NCBI GenBank assembly: GCA_902586495.1
Contig: CACIHQ010000003.1
Span: 36,606-100,605, forward strand
DNA: 64,000 bases
From: an uncultured Pelagibacteraceae bacterium
GTDB taxonomy: Bacteria; Pseudomonadota; Alphaproteobacteria; Pelagibacterales; Pelagibacteraceae
Reading direction: 5' to 3'
This document shows, one piece after another, positions 39,266 through 47,923 of this stretch. The notes beneath the pieces were generated by a model. The model made no database searches. It was not told the DNA's origin and saw only the letters and a list, made by a program, of their open reading frames with translations. The stretch's first letter is position 1, and every line of letters begins with the position of its first letter. The position numbers and the translations under genes are program-made.

Positions 39266-39321
39266 AATTGTATACCTACTAAATTTTTATTCATTACGAA
39301 ACAAAATTGTATGAATTTGCA

Positions 39322-39795
39322 TCATATTGAGCTGCCTAAAGATTCTGGACTTGATACCATTGTAGTTAACCAACAGTCCTTTAAAGGTCCATCCTCTATA
39401 AATTTTTCAACTTGCCAATTAAATTTATAATAGATTTTTTCCTTATCTAGTATAATTACCTCAAACTGAACCCAGTCATCTCCTCTTCTAACTTGGGTAA
39501 TAGTGTGACTTATATGATTTATCATCATTTGGTAATTATTGCTTTTTAACATTTCTTTAAATCTATCTAGGGGACCTGTTGCTTGTTTATTCATAGGATG
39601 AGCAAAATTCCAGGTTTGCTCAATTCCACTGTCATTAAATACTTTATTATTATTTTGAAGTCCTATAAGTTGAATTTTAACAACTTCAGAAGGTTTAATA
39701 TTACTATTTGGCTTAAGCAATTCTGCATTTGAAGTCGAAATAGTTATTAAAAAAATTACTAAAAATTTAAATATTATTTGCTGTTTTTTGAACAT
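39322..39795 (-). CDS. DUF4864-like secreted protein
   Basis: Signal peptide; FAHPMNKQATGPLDRFKEMLKSNNYQMMINHISHTI. Confidence 0.7.
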   Translation of the reverse strand: MFKKQQIIFKFLVIFLITISTSNAELLKPNSNIKPSEVVKIQLIGLQNNNKVFNDSGIEQTWNFAHPMNKQATGPLDRFKEMLKSNNYQMMINHISHTITQVRRGDDWVQFEVIILDKEKIYYKFNWQVEKFIEDGPLKDCWLTTMVSSPESLGSSI

Positions 39796-40336
39796 CTTTT
39801 AAAAATTTTTTTCTTTTTATGACTCCTACGAATGGTACAGCAAAGTATCTTTTATATGTAACATCCGTTATGCCGCATATATTAAACACACCCCTTCTTA
39901 ATCTTTTAGTTGGCATATTCAAAAAGAAAGTTCTAACTGCAAATTGCGGGGATCCATAAGTACAAAATACAACAGCTTTTTTATCTTTCAGGTTACCTAT
40001 AGGGTATCCATAATTTCCAAATAATCTTTTGAACCTAAATGCCCAAGGTGGAGCTAGTACTTTGTCTATCCAACCTTCCACTATTGCTGGCATTCTAAAA
40101 TTCCATATTGGAGCAATTAAAACTATTACATCAGATTTTTCTATTCTGCCTCTATGATCTAAAACAATTTCATCCGGTTTCTCTCCTGAAAAAACTGGAT
40201 CAAATTTTTCTTTATATAAGTCTACAACATCTACTGTATGACCATTATTTTTTACAGTATCTACGAATTTATCTCTTATTGCAGCGTTGAATGACTTTTC
40301 ATCATAATGTCCGTAAACAATAAATATTTTTTTCAT
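39767..40336 (-). CDS. NAD(P)H dehydrogenase (quinone), flavodoxin-like fold
   Basis: MKKIFIVYGHYDEKSFNAAIRDKFVDTVKNNGHTVDVVDLYKEKFDPVFS...LIAPIWNFRMPAIVEGWIDKVLAPPWAF. Confidence 0.88.
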   Translation of the reverse strand: MKKIFIVYGHYDEKSFNAAIRDKFVDTVKNNGHTVDVVDLYKEKFDPVFSGEKPDEIVLDHRGRIEKSDVIVLIAPIWNFRMPAIVEGWIDKVLAPPWAFRFKRLFGNYGYPIGNLKDKKAVVFCTYGSPQFAVRTFFLNMPTKRLRRGVFNICGITDVTYKRYFAVPFVGVIKRKKFLKDVQKTANNI

Positions 40337-40364
40337 TTTATTATTTAATACCTAAAATAAAATT

Positions 40365-40814
40365 TTAAATTTTTTGATCGAGACGTGGTTTCCAAAAAGG
40401 TCTAAATAGTTCTATCTTTGGACACCTGTTCATTACAACTTTAAGTCCAGCCTCCTCAGCAATACGAGCTGCTTTATGATTTATTACCCCTATCTGTCCC
40501 CACAATACTTTGGCACCAATAGCGATAGCTTCTTCAGCAACGCCATATAAATCCTCCGACTTTCTAAAAACTTCAACCATATCTACAGGTCGGTCAATCG
40601 CAGCCAAATTTGGATATACTTTTAAATTACGAATTTCTGTTATTTCTGGCTTTGGATTTACTGGTATCATATCATATCCAGTTTCATGCAATACTCTTAA
40701 AACACCATAACTAAATTTTGTTTTATCTGGACTAGCTCCTACCATAGCAATTGTTTTTACTGAATCTAGAATATCTTTCAAATATTGATCACTATAGGGC
40801 TCGTTATGATTCAT
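40365..40814 (-). CDS. CoA-binding domain protein (YccU-like)
   Basis: IAMVGASPDKTKFSYGVLRVLHETGYDMIPVNPK...LWGQIGVINHKAARIAEEAGLKVVMNRCPKIE. Confidence 0.9.
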   Translation of the reverse strand: MNHNEPYSDQYLKDILDSVKTIAMVGASPDKTKFSYGVLRVLHETGYDMIPVNPKPEITEIRNLKVYPNLAAIDRPVDMVEVFRKSEDLYGVAEEAIAIGAKVLWGQIGVINHKAARIAEEAGLKVVMNRCPKIELFRPFWKPRLDQKI

Positions 40815-41172
40815 TTTTTTTTGTAGCTATATCTGCTTTTAACTCATGAGGTGCAAGTGGGTCAAGAAAAGGATTGCGATAAAGCTTATCATGACTTTCA
40901 ACTCCAATTTCTATCTTACAATCAGTTTTAGGTCGAGCTACACATAAAACAATATAACCATTGTTTATCTGCCGATTATTTAAAGCGACTTGAGATTTCT
41001 GATCTACTTCACCTTCAATAAGTTTTGCAGCACAAGTTATGCATCCTCCATACTCACAACCGTAAGGAAGATCAACTCCTTGAGTACGTAATTCTTGAAG
41101 TAATGGTTTACGATCTGAAACCTTAAATGTTTTATTTTTCCGATTCTTGATAGTTATTAATTTTATAGCCAT
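40804..41172 (-). CDS. 2Fe-2S plant-type ferredoxin
   Basis: GVDLPYGCEYGGCITCAAKLIEGEVDQ...GYIVLCVARPKTDCKIEI: Cx4CxxC...C. Confidence 0.93.
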   Translation of the reverse strand: MAIKLITIKNRKNKTFKVSDRKPLLQELRTQGVDLPYGCEYGGCITCAAKLIEGEVDQKSQVALNNRQINNGYIVLCVARPKTDCKIEIGVESHDKLYRNPFLDPLAPHELKADIATKKNES

Positions 41173-42533
41173 ATATCACTTGTACAGTCACCGCCAGGAT
41201 ATCTACTTTCATGACATCTACTTGGCCCATTTGGTTCTTTACCAAAATCAATTATAAAATCTTTATTAATTTTCATACCGCCATTTTTTACATCACAATC
41301 TATCATTATCATTGCTCCGCCTTGAGTTCTTATTTCAGGATAAAATTGATTATCCCATGTTGAAAATAATGATGTAGTTACATACATCCTTTTACCATCT
41401 AACGATAGTTGATACATTTGAGGTCCACCTGTAATTTTAACTCCGTTGACAACTGGTGCTTTACCTAACAAACCTCCCATCCATACTTGACCTGTTAACT
41501 TAGGTTTATGAGGATCAGTTATATCGTATTGTCTCAAATCACCATGAAGCCAATTATTTAAATATAGATATTTGTCATCCATTGAAACTAAAATTGCCGA
41601 CATTACTCCTGGTATAGGTATAGGCCAATCTGGATGAGGCTCATTATCAACATCAATGATTTTTTCCCATTCCCATTTTCCTTTTTTAGATTTCCAAAAA
41701 TGGATAACATTAGAACTTAGAGCTGCTCCACAAAATCCATGAGTACTATTAGGATCGTGTTTAAACTTTACTTCCAAAGGTATTAAACCATCTTCACCTA
41801 GATACATCGTTTCAACGGGTTCTTTTTTTTTAAAATCCCAAATATGAAGTCTTCGACCATATTTTAAATGTCCAACCTCTTCGAGATCAAACCCTGGCAT
41901 GAAAGTATTTGGCGCTGCCCACTCTGAGCTTACCATAACATTGTGACGTGGTTGGTACCAAAAATCGTAACTAAATGGAATATCTCCCATTGAATTTTCC
42001 CATCTACCAACAATTTCAAATTCTTTGTTTAAATGCAAATAACCTCCTGGAGCTTCACCTTTTGCGTTTCCAAGAAAAGAAATAATTATTTCGGATCCTA
42101 AGCAATGAACAGTATGAGGTCCTGAAAGATTAGTTTTTGATTTAATTTCTGACCCTTTAATAACTTTATGTATTTTAGGAGCATATGGATCTGTTGCTGT
42201 ATCAATCACATGAATATTATTTGACCTAACACCGGGTACAAGAAGGTATTTTCTACTCATACCAGAATCACCGTGACATGATGAACATGCATTCCATCCC
42301 ATGTGATGTAACTCATCACCAATACCTGGCATTTCAAGACGGTGAATTACTTTTGAATAATTTGGACTATCTGGATCAACATCGATAGTAGCAAGGTAGT
42401 CAGGTTTTTGAATTCCTGTTCCTGTATAAATAGCTATTGTATATAAAAGTTTTTCATTTGGCGCTTTGATAGCCTCAGCTGGACTTGCATACCCTGGGCC
42501 GCAGCAAGGATTATTTATAGTTTTATTAATCAT
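41163..42533 (-). CDS. Selenium-binding protein 56 / methanethiol oxidase-like
   Basis: CCGPGYASPAEAIKAPNEKLLYTIAIYTGTGIQKPDYLATIDVDP...HHMGWNACSSCHGD...GPHTVHCLG...HPDWPIPIPGVMSAILVSMDDKYLYLNNWLHGDLRQYDI. Confidence 0.92.
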   Translation of the reverse strand: MINKTINNPCCGPGYASPAEAIKAPNEKLLYTIAIYTGTGIQKPDYLATIDVDPDSPNYSKVIHRLEMPGIGDELHHMGWNACSSCHGDSGMSRKYLLVPGVRSNNIHVIDTATDPYAPKIHKVIKGSEIKSKTNLSGPHTVHCLGSEIIISFLGNAKGEAPGGYLHLNKEFEIVGRWENSMGDIPFSYDFWYQPRHNVMVSSEWAAPNTFMPGFDLEEVGHLKYGRRLHIWDFKKKEPVETMYLGEDGLIPLEVKFKHDPNSTHGFCGAALSSNVIHFWKSKKGKWEWEKIIDVDNEPHPDWPIPIPGVMSAILVSMDDKYLYLNNWLHGDLRQYDITDPHKPKLTGQVWMGGLLGKAPVVNGVKITGGPQMYQLSLDGKRMYVTTSLFSTWDNQFYPEIRTQGGAMIMIDCDVKNGGMKINKDFIIDFGKEPNGPSRCHESRYPGGDCTSDIWL

Positions 42534-43300
42534 TTATTTTTCCAAACGGGTTTTCTTTTTTCCAAAAAAGCTGAGATCCCCTCTTTTGCATCCATGGCCA
42601 TCATATTTAAGGTCATCATTTTACTGGTGTAAGAATATGATTTTCTTAATGGCATTTCTAATTGTTTGTAAAAAGTTTGCTTGCCAATTTTAATTGTTAG
42701 ATTTGATTTAGAGGCTATTTTTTTAGCAATCTTCAAAACTTCAAAATTTAATTTAGATTTTGTGAAACAATCATTGATTAATCCAATTTCTTTTGCAAAA
42801 TTTGCTTTTATTGGTTCTCCGGTCAGTAACATTTTCATCATAGGTTTTCTTCCTATCTTTCTGCTGACAGCAACCATTGGTGTACTGCAGAATAATCCTA
42901 TGTTTACTCCTGGTGTAGCAAAAAGTGCATCCTTAGTGCTATATGCTAAATCACAACTAGCAACTAATTGACATCCAGCTGCGTATGCTGCTCCATGAAC
43001 TTTAGCAATTACAGGTTTTTTACCTTCAACTAGTTGAATCATCAATTTTGAACATAAATTGAATAGTTTTTGATACTTTTGTTTTTTTTTTAAACTTTTA
43101 ACTTCTTTAAGATTATGCCCTGCACTAAATCCTTTTCCTGCTCCCTCTAAAATAATTACTTTAACTTTTTTATCATTATCTAATTTTTTGAATACTTTAA
43201 TGAGATTATTTAAGTTTTTGAAAGATAAAGAGTTGTAGGTTTTAGGTTCATTCATTATTACTCTTGAAATATCTTTTTGGTTAATAACTTTAATACTCAT
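42530..43300 (-). CDS. Enoyl-CoA hydratase/isomerase (crotonase) family
   Basis: LEGAGKGFSAGHNLKEV, GAAYAAGCQLVASCDLAYST, EIGLINDC; C-terminal FLEKRKPVWK. Confidence 0.9.
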   Translation of the reverse strand: MSIKVINQKDISRVIMNEPKTYNSLSFKNLNNLIKVFKKLDNDKKVKVIILEGAGKGFSAGHNLKEVKSLKKKQKYQKLFNLCSKLMIQLVEGKKPVIAKVHGAAYAAGCQLVASCDLAYSTKDALFATPGVNIGLFCSTPMVAVSRKIGRKPMMKMLLTGEPIKANFAKEIGLINDCFTKSKLNFEVLKIAKKIASKSNLTIKIGKQTFYKQLEMPLRKSYSYTSKMMTLNMMAMDAKEGISAFLEKRKPVWKNK

Positions 43301-43306
43301 ATAGTT

Positions 43307-43681
43307 TTATTTTAGTTTACCTTCTTTTCTCATTTGAGCTCTAATATTTGTTGCAGAGATTTCCTGGATTTCTTTTGATAATTCTATTTCTTCAATTTTA
43401 TAACCTACACCTCTTCCGTAACAAATATTAGTTATATTTGGAACTAGCATAACCTTGAAACGTCCCTCAAATTCTGGATTAAGTCTATCTTCAATACTTT
43501 TTTTTACTGTCTCAAAATCAAAGGGGTTATCGTCTACACCTTGAACATCTCTTATTTGAATACAAACTTGACCAGTTTTTTTTATTATTTCCTTAAATAA
43601 ATTATAGTGCCCATCATGAAATGGTTGCCATCTTCCTAACATTTGTGCAGTTGGTTTTTTATTATCCCATTGATAAGACAT
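43307..43681 (-). CDS. Cytidylyltransferase/NMN-adenylyltransferase-like nucleotidyltransferase
   Basis: MLGRWQPFHDGHYNLFKEIIKKTG: HxGH-type motif; EISATNIRAQMR. Confidence 0.82.
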   Translation of the reverse strand: MSYQWDNKKPTAQMLGRWQPFHDGHYNLFKEIIKKTGQVCIQIRDVQGVDDNPFDFETVKKSIEDRLNPEFEGRFKVMLVPNITNICYGRGVGYKIEEIELSKEIQEISATNIRAQMRKEGKLK

Positions 43682-43717
43682 TATTTTAAATTCTCATATA
43701 TTTTAATATAATTTTCA

Positions 43718-44347
43718 TTATTTTACTTTATACAAACCCAACCAAGCATTTACATCTTTGCTAGCGATGTAATCAGATTTAAAAAACTCTATTTCACTCC
43801 AAAGATTAGATTTATTTAATTCTTGTATTTTTTTATCAAATCCATAATCTTTGTATATACCCTCATTAATTGTGAAACAAATTAAACCACTTTTTTTAGT
43901 TATTCTTATAAATTCATCCAAAGCATTTGGTTTTACGTGGCCAAAAGTAAATGTGCCAACACAAAAAATTGCATCGTAAGTGTCATCTTTCAAATTAATT
44001 GGCTCATTTAAATTTGACTTTAGGAGTTTTTTATACAAATTTGTCGGGATGGTGCTCAATAATTTTTGTGATAGATCTGCACCATGAAAGTTTTTGAAAC
44101 CGTATTTTTTTAATTCTAAGCCAACTAAACCAGTTCCGCAGCCAGCGTCAAAGATCAAAGCATCTTTATTTTTCTCATATTTTAGGAAAGTATTAACGGT
44201 TTCTTTTGGTCCTGTATAATTCCAATCAACCATATCTTTGTTATATTTGTCATTTTCACCCCACTCATCATAGTAATCCATTACCTCTTTTGTGGTTTTC
44301 AATTTATAAATTGGTACTTTGTTTCCTACGTCTTTTTGTGCCATCAA
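43718..44347 (-). CDS. SAM-dependent methyltransferase
   Basis: ALIFDAGCGTGLVGLELKKYGFKNFHGADLSQKLL. Confidence 0.85.
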   Translation of the reverse strand: MMAQKDVGNKVPIYKLKTTKEVMDYYDEWGENDKYNKDMVDWNYTGPKETVNTFLKYEKNKDALIFDAGCGTGLVGLELKKYGFKNFHGADLSQKLLSTIPTNLYKKLLKSNLNEPINLKDDTYDAIFCVGTFTFGHVKPNALDEFIRITKKSGLICFTINEGIYKDYGFDKKIQELNKSNLWSEIEFFKSDYIASKDVNAWLGLYKVK

Positions 44348-44408
44348 ATAATTATATTATAGGATGAATTTCTTTGACAGTATTTTCAAAAGATATAATT
44401 ATCTAAAT

Positions 44409-45137
44409 ATGAGATTTTCTCTTGAAATAAGTCCCAAAACTGACTTAAGCACTATTCCAAAAGTTAGTGATGTTTATATCACAATGTTGCCTGGTGGTGA
44501 CTACAAAAAAACAGCTCAACAAGCAGTTGATTTAGTTAAAAAAGGCTTTAACCCAGTTCCTCATTTCCCTGCTCGATCAATGCAAGATGAAAAACAGCTA
44601 AAAGATTATGTTTCTAGATGTAAAGATGGGGGTGTAAAACAAGTGCTGGTAATCGGAGGTGGTAGAGAGCCGATGGGAAAATTCGATAGCTCCTTTCAAC
44701 TTTTAGAGACTGGTTATTTTGAGAAGATGACCATAGGAATTGCTGGACACCCAGAGGGGAGTCCTGATATATCCGACTCAGATTTAAAAAAAGCTATGAT
44801 AGATAAAAAACCTTATGCTGATTATATAGTAACACAATGGTTGCTAGATCCTCAACCTATTATAGATTTTATATCAAAACAAAGTGTACCAGTCCATGTA
44901 GGGATTACTGGGCCCCTAAAGATATCGAGCCTAATAAAATTTGCAAATATCGTTGGAGCAAAAAATTCCTTAAATTTTCTTAAATCTAATTTCAGCAAGG
45001 CATTAGATTTATTAAGACCTAAAGACCCAAATGATTTAATTGGGAAAATTAAATCTCATACTGATTTTTTCCACATTTATACATTCGGCGGCTTGACGGA
45101 AACTAACAAGTGGTTGAAGGAGAACAATTATGTCTAA
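44409..45137 (+). CDS. Divergent methylenetetrahydrofolate reductase (MetF)-like protein
   Basis: MRFSLEISPKTDLSTIPKVSDVYITMLPGGDYKKTAQQAVDLVKKGFNPVPHFPARSM...; ORF track starts at 44364 but a promoter-like TTGACA-N17-AATTAT (44374-44102 range, see findings) lies inside that extension, so ATG 44409 is preferred. Confidence 0.8.
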   Translation: MRFSLEISPKTDLSTIPKVSDVYITMLPGGDYKKTAQQAVDLVKKGFNPVPHFPARSMQDEKQLKDYVSRCKDGGVKQVLVIGGGREPMGKFDSSFQLLETGYFEKMTIGIAGHPEGSPDISDSDLKKAMIDKKPYADYIVTQWLLDPQPIIDFISKQSVPVHVGITGPLKISSLIKFANIVGAKNSLNFLKSNFSKALDLLRPKDPNDLIGKIKSHTDFFHIYTFGGLTETNKWLKENNYV

Positions 45138-46488
45138 AGAATTTGATTATACAAAATTAAAACATGCAACATCAGTAGATCAATCTGATCGAGAAGTACC
45201 TTATAACTTAAGACAAAGTGGACCTACCAAAGTTGAAATGCTTATATCAACAAGAGTTAGAAAATCACCTTATTGGCATTTATCTATGCAAGCAGGATGT
45301 TGGAGGGCAACAGTATACAATCGAATTTATCATCCAAGAGGATATGTAAAACCTGAAGATGGTGGAGCGATGGTTGAGTATGATGCAATTGTAAACCATG
45401 TAACGATGTGGAATGTTGCAGTCGAAAGACAAATAAGAGTAAAAGGTCCTGATGCAGAAAAATTTGTAGATTATGTAATAACTAGAGACGCAACAAAAAT
45501 TTCTCCAATGAGAGCAAGATATGTAATTTTATGTAATGCATACGGTGGAGTTTTAAACGATCCTATTCTTTTAAGAATTTCAGAAGATGAATTCTGGTTT
45601 TCTCTATCAGACTCAGACATTGGAATGTATCTACAAGGCGTAAACGCTGATGGAAGATTTAATTGTAAAATTGAAGAAACTGACCATTGCCCAGTTCAAA
45701 TACAAGGTCCTAAATCTAAAGCTTTAATGAAAGATCTTTGTGGTGATCAATTTGATTTGGATAATATGCCTTTTTACGGATTGGCTGAGGCAAAAATCGG
45801 AGGAAGAAGTTGTGTAATTTCACAATCTGGTTTCTCAGGTGAAGCTGGATATGAGATTTATTTAAAAAATGCAACACTATACGCGGATGATATGTGGAAC
45901 GCTGTTCTAAAAGCTGGTGAAAAACATAATTTGATGGTTATTGCTCCAGCTCACCATAGAAGAATCCAAGCAGGTATACTTTCTTGGGGACAAGATATGG
46001 ATCAACAACATAATCCTTTTCAGTGTAATCTCGGTTATCAAGTCTCTTTATCTGGTAAAGGAGAATGGAATAAAAAGTCTGACTATGTAGGTAAAGAAGT
46101 TTTAGAAAAAATGAAGTCAGAAATAAAAGCAGGAAAGAAACCTTACAAACTGCAATTAGTTGGTTTAGAACTGGGTGGAAAGCCAATAGAAGATTATGCA
46201 CCTGATTTTTGGTTAATCTCAAATATAAATGGTGGTGATCCTGTAGGATTTATTACTTCTCCTTGGTGGCATCCTGAAAAAAAGACTAATATTGCAATGG
46301 GCTACGTTCCTTTTGACGGGACTCTGAATGCTAATGGATTTCCTAAAGGAAAGGTCGGAACTAAATATAAGGTTCATCTACCAGAAAAATATTCAAATAG
46401 TCCAGGTCAACCAGTAGATGCAGTTATAGTTGATATACCATTCAAAGAGTCTTTTAATGCAAATACAAGAGAGGTGGTTACAGGTTAA
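45130..46488 (+). CDS. GcvT/DmdA-family tetrahydrofolate-dependent methyltransferase (demethylase-like)
   Basis: VRKSPYWHLSMQAGCWRATVYNRIYHP...VERQIRVKGPDAEKFVDYVITRD...VQIQGPKSKALMKDL...SGFSGEAGYEIYL; overlaps the MetF-like stop. Confidence 0.85.
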   Translation: MSKEFDYTKLKHATSVDQSDREVPYNLRQSGPTKVEMLISTRVRKSPYWHLSMQAGCWRATVYNRIYHPRGYVKPEDGGAMVEYDAIVNHVTMWNVAVERQIRVKGPDAEKFVDYVITRDATKISPMRARYVILCNAYGGVLNDPILLRISEDEFWFSLSDSDIGMYLQGVNADGRFNCKIEETDHCPVQIQGPKSKALMKDLCGDQFDLDNMPFYGLAEAKIGGRSCVISQSGFSGEAGYEIYLKNATLYADDMWNAVLKAGEKHNLMVIAPAHHRRIQAGILSWGQDMDQQHNPFQCNLGYQVSLSGKGEWNKKSDYVGKEVLEKMKSEIKAGKKPYKLQLVGLELGGKPIEDYAPDFWLISNINGGDPVGFITSPWWHPEKKTNIAMGYVPFDGTLNANGFPKGKVGTKYKVHLPEKYSNSPGQPVDAVIVDIPFKESFNANTREVVTG

Positions 46489-46504
46489 TAGTCTTTAAAA
46501 GAGC

Positions 46505-46522
46505 TAGATTACTTTTAATCTA
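46505..46522 (+). promoter_or_regulatory. 7-bp perfect hairpin immediately before a 34-aa ORF
   Basis: TAGATTA-CTTT-TAATCTA. Confidence 0.45.
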
Positions 46523-46523
46523 A

Positions 46524-46628
46524 ATGTCTAAAGGTTTTTTAATTGGAATTTGCATTATCATAATTATTGCTTTAATAGTCTTTCCATTAATTGTTTCATA
46601 CAAAGAGCAAAAAAATAAAAAAAATTAA
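46524..46628 (+). CDS. Small single-TM protein (34 aa)
   Basis: Below ORF-track cutoff: MSKGFLIGICIIIIIALIVFPLIVSYKEQKNKKN*; stop directly abuts the next ATG (46629). Confidence 0.55.
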   Translation: MSKGFLIGICIIIIIALIVFPLIVSYKEQKNKKN

Positions 46629-47171
46629 ATGTTTGGAGAGTTTTTAAATATTATCTTTAAGTCTATTAAACTAGACAAGTCTCTTTATACAGATAGTAGA
46701 AATTTTGGTGAAGCCTCAATTTATTTTGCTGGATTAATTATGATCTTAGATGGAGTAGCGGGTGCTGTAGCTGCAAATACAGTTATCAAAACAGCTATTG
46801 GGATGTCAGGACTAACAGCAATTTTGACTTGGTTTATTTGGGCAATTTTAATTTATGTTTTGGGAGTGAAGATATTTCCTGATAAACAAACAAAAGTATC
46901 TTTTAAAAAAGTGTTAACTTTTGTTGGATTTGCTCACGCTCCAGGTTTGTTGAGGTTCTTCGCAGTCACACCTGAACTGATGATACCAATAATTTTTATT
47001 ACTCAATTTTGGATTTTTGCTGCGCTAATTATCTCAACAAGACAAATTTTAAATTTTAAATCAAATTTAAAATCTTTTGGAATTGTGTTCTTATCTTTTC
47101 TAATTATTGTCTTCTTATCTATTTCTTTTGTAATGAGTAGAATGAATGCTTTACCAGTAAACAGTATTTAA
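46629..47171 (+). CDS. Yip1-family membrane protein
   Basis: 180 aa multi-TM; AAGLIMILDGVAGAVAAN-type region and FKKVLTFVGFAHAPGLLRFF. Confidence 0.75.
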   Translation: MFGEFLNIIFKSIKLDKSLYTDSRNFGEASIYFAGLIMILDGVAGAVAANTVIKTAIGMSGLTAILTWFIWAILIYVLGVKIFPDKQTKVSFKKVLTFVGFAHAPGLLRFFAVTPELMIPIIFITQFWIFAALIISTRQILNFKSNLKSFGIVFLSFLIIVFLSISFVMSRMNALPVNSI

Positions 47172-47323
47172 ATCGGAAAAATTGTTTTTGAAACTCTGCA
47201 CGATTTGCAAATTTTAAATCCTGTTAAAATTAAATTTTGAGTAACACTCTCATCTTCCTTTTTACACTCATCACAAATATCGTCTAACTCTTTTGAATTA
47301 TCAAAATCTTTATCATTGCTCAT
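47168..47323 (-). CDS. Small zinc-ribbon-like protein (51 aa)
   Basis: Below ORF-track cutoff: MSNDKDFDNSKELDDICDECKKEDESVTQNLILTGFKICKSCRVSKTIFPI*; two CxxC pairs. Confidence 0.55.
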   Translation of the reverse strand: MSNDKDFDNSKELDDICDECKKEDESVTQNLILTGFKICKSCRVSKTIFPI

Positions 47324-47426
47324 TTTATGAAAACATTATTAATGATATTAACACTTTTTTTTAGTTTTATTTATTTTATTGAAATTTTTATTTAATTTTG
47401 AAATAAGATTATATTCAAATTTTTCG

Positions 47427-47918
47427 ATGAAAAAGAACAAAAATCAAAAAGTAGCATTGGTGATGGGTAGTCAATCGGACTATAAAACAATGAAATTAGC
47501 TGCAAAAGTACTTAAAATTCTCGGTGTTAAATTTGAAACTAAAATAATTTCAGCTCATAGAACACCTAAAAGAATGTATGAATTTTCAAGTAAGGCTAAA
47601 AAAAATAATATTAGTGTAATAATTGCTGGTGCCGGAGGATCTGCGCATTTACCTGGAATGATTGCAGCTTTAACTTCGATTCCTGTTTTGGGTGTTCCAA
47701 TTGAAAGTAAAAAACTTAAAGGCTTAGATAGTCTTTTGTCAATTGCTCAAATGCCTAAAGGTATCCCAGTAGGAACATTAGCCATAGGAAATGATGGAGC
47801 GATAAACGCAGCATTACTTGCTGCATCAATAATTGCAAATAATAATTCTATTGTAAGTAAGAGATTAGAAAAATGGCGTGTATCACAAACAAGATCTGTA
47901 AAAAAAAGACCTAAGTAA
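47427..47918 (+). CDS. purE: N5-carboxyaminoimidazole ribonucleotide mutase
   Basis: VALVMGSQSDYKTMKLAAKVLKILGVKFETKIISAHRTPKRMYEF; ATG 47427 (MKKNKNQK) is more plausible than the track start 47379. Confidence 0.95.
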   Translation: MKKNKNQKVALVMGSQSDYKTMKLAAKVLKILGVKFETKIISAHRTPKRMYEFSSKAKKNNISVIIAGAGGSAHLPGMIAALTSIPVLGVPIESKKLKGLDSLLSIAQMPKGIPVGTLAIGNDGAINAALLAASIIANNNSIVSKRLEKWRVSQTRSVKKRPK

Positions 47919-47923
47919 GACTA

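Noticed and set aside
45130-46488. Calling the GcvT-family protein DmdA outright
   Set aside because: Related, but longer, and the substrate-region motifs differ from the DmdA pattern; substrate left open.
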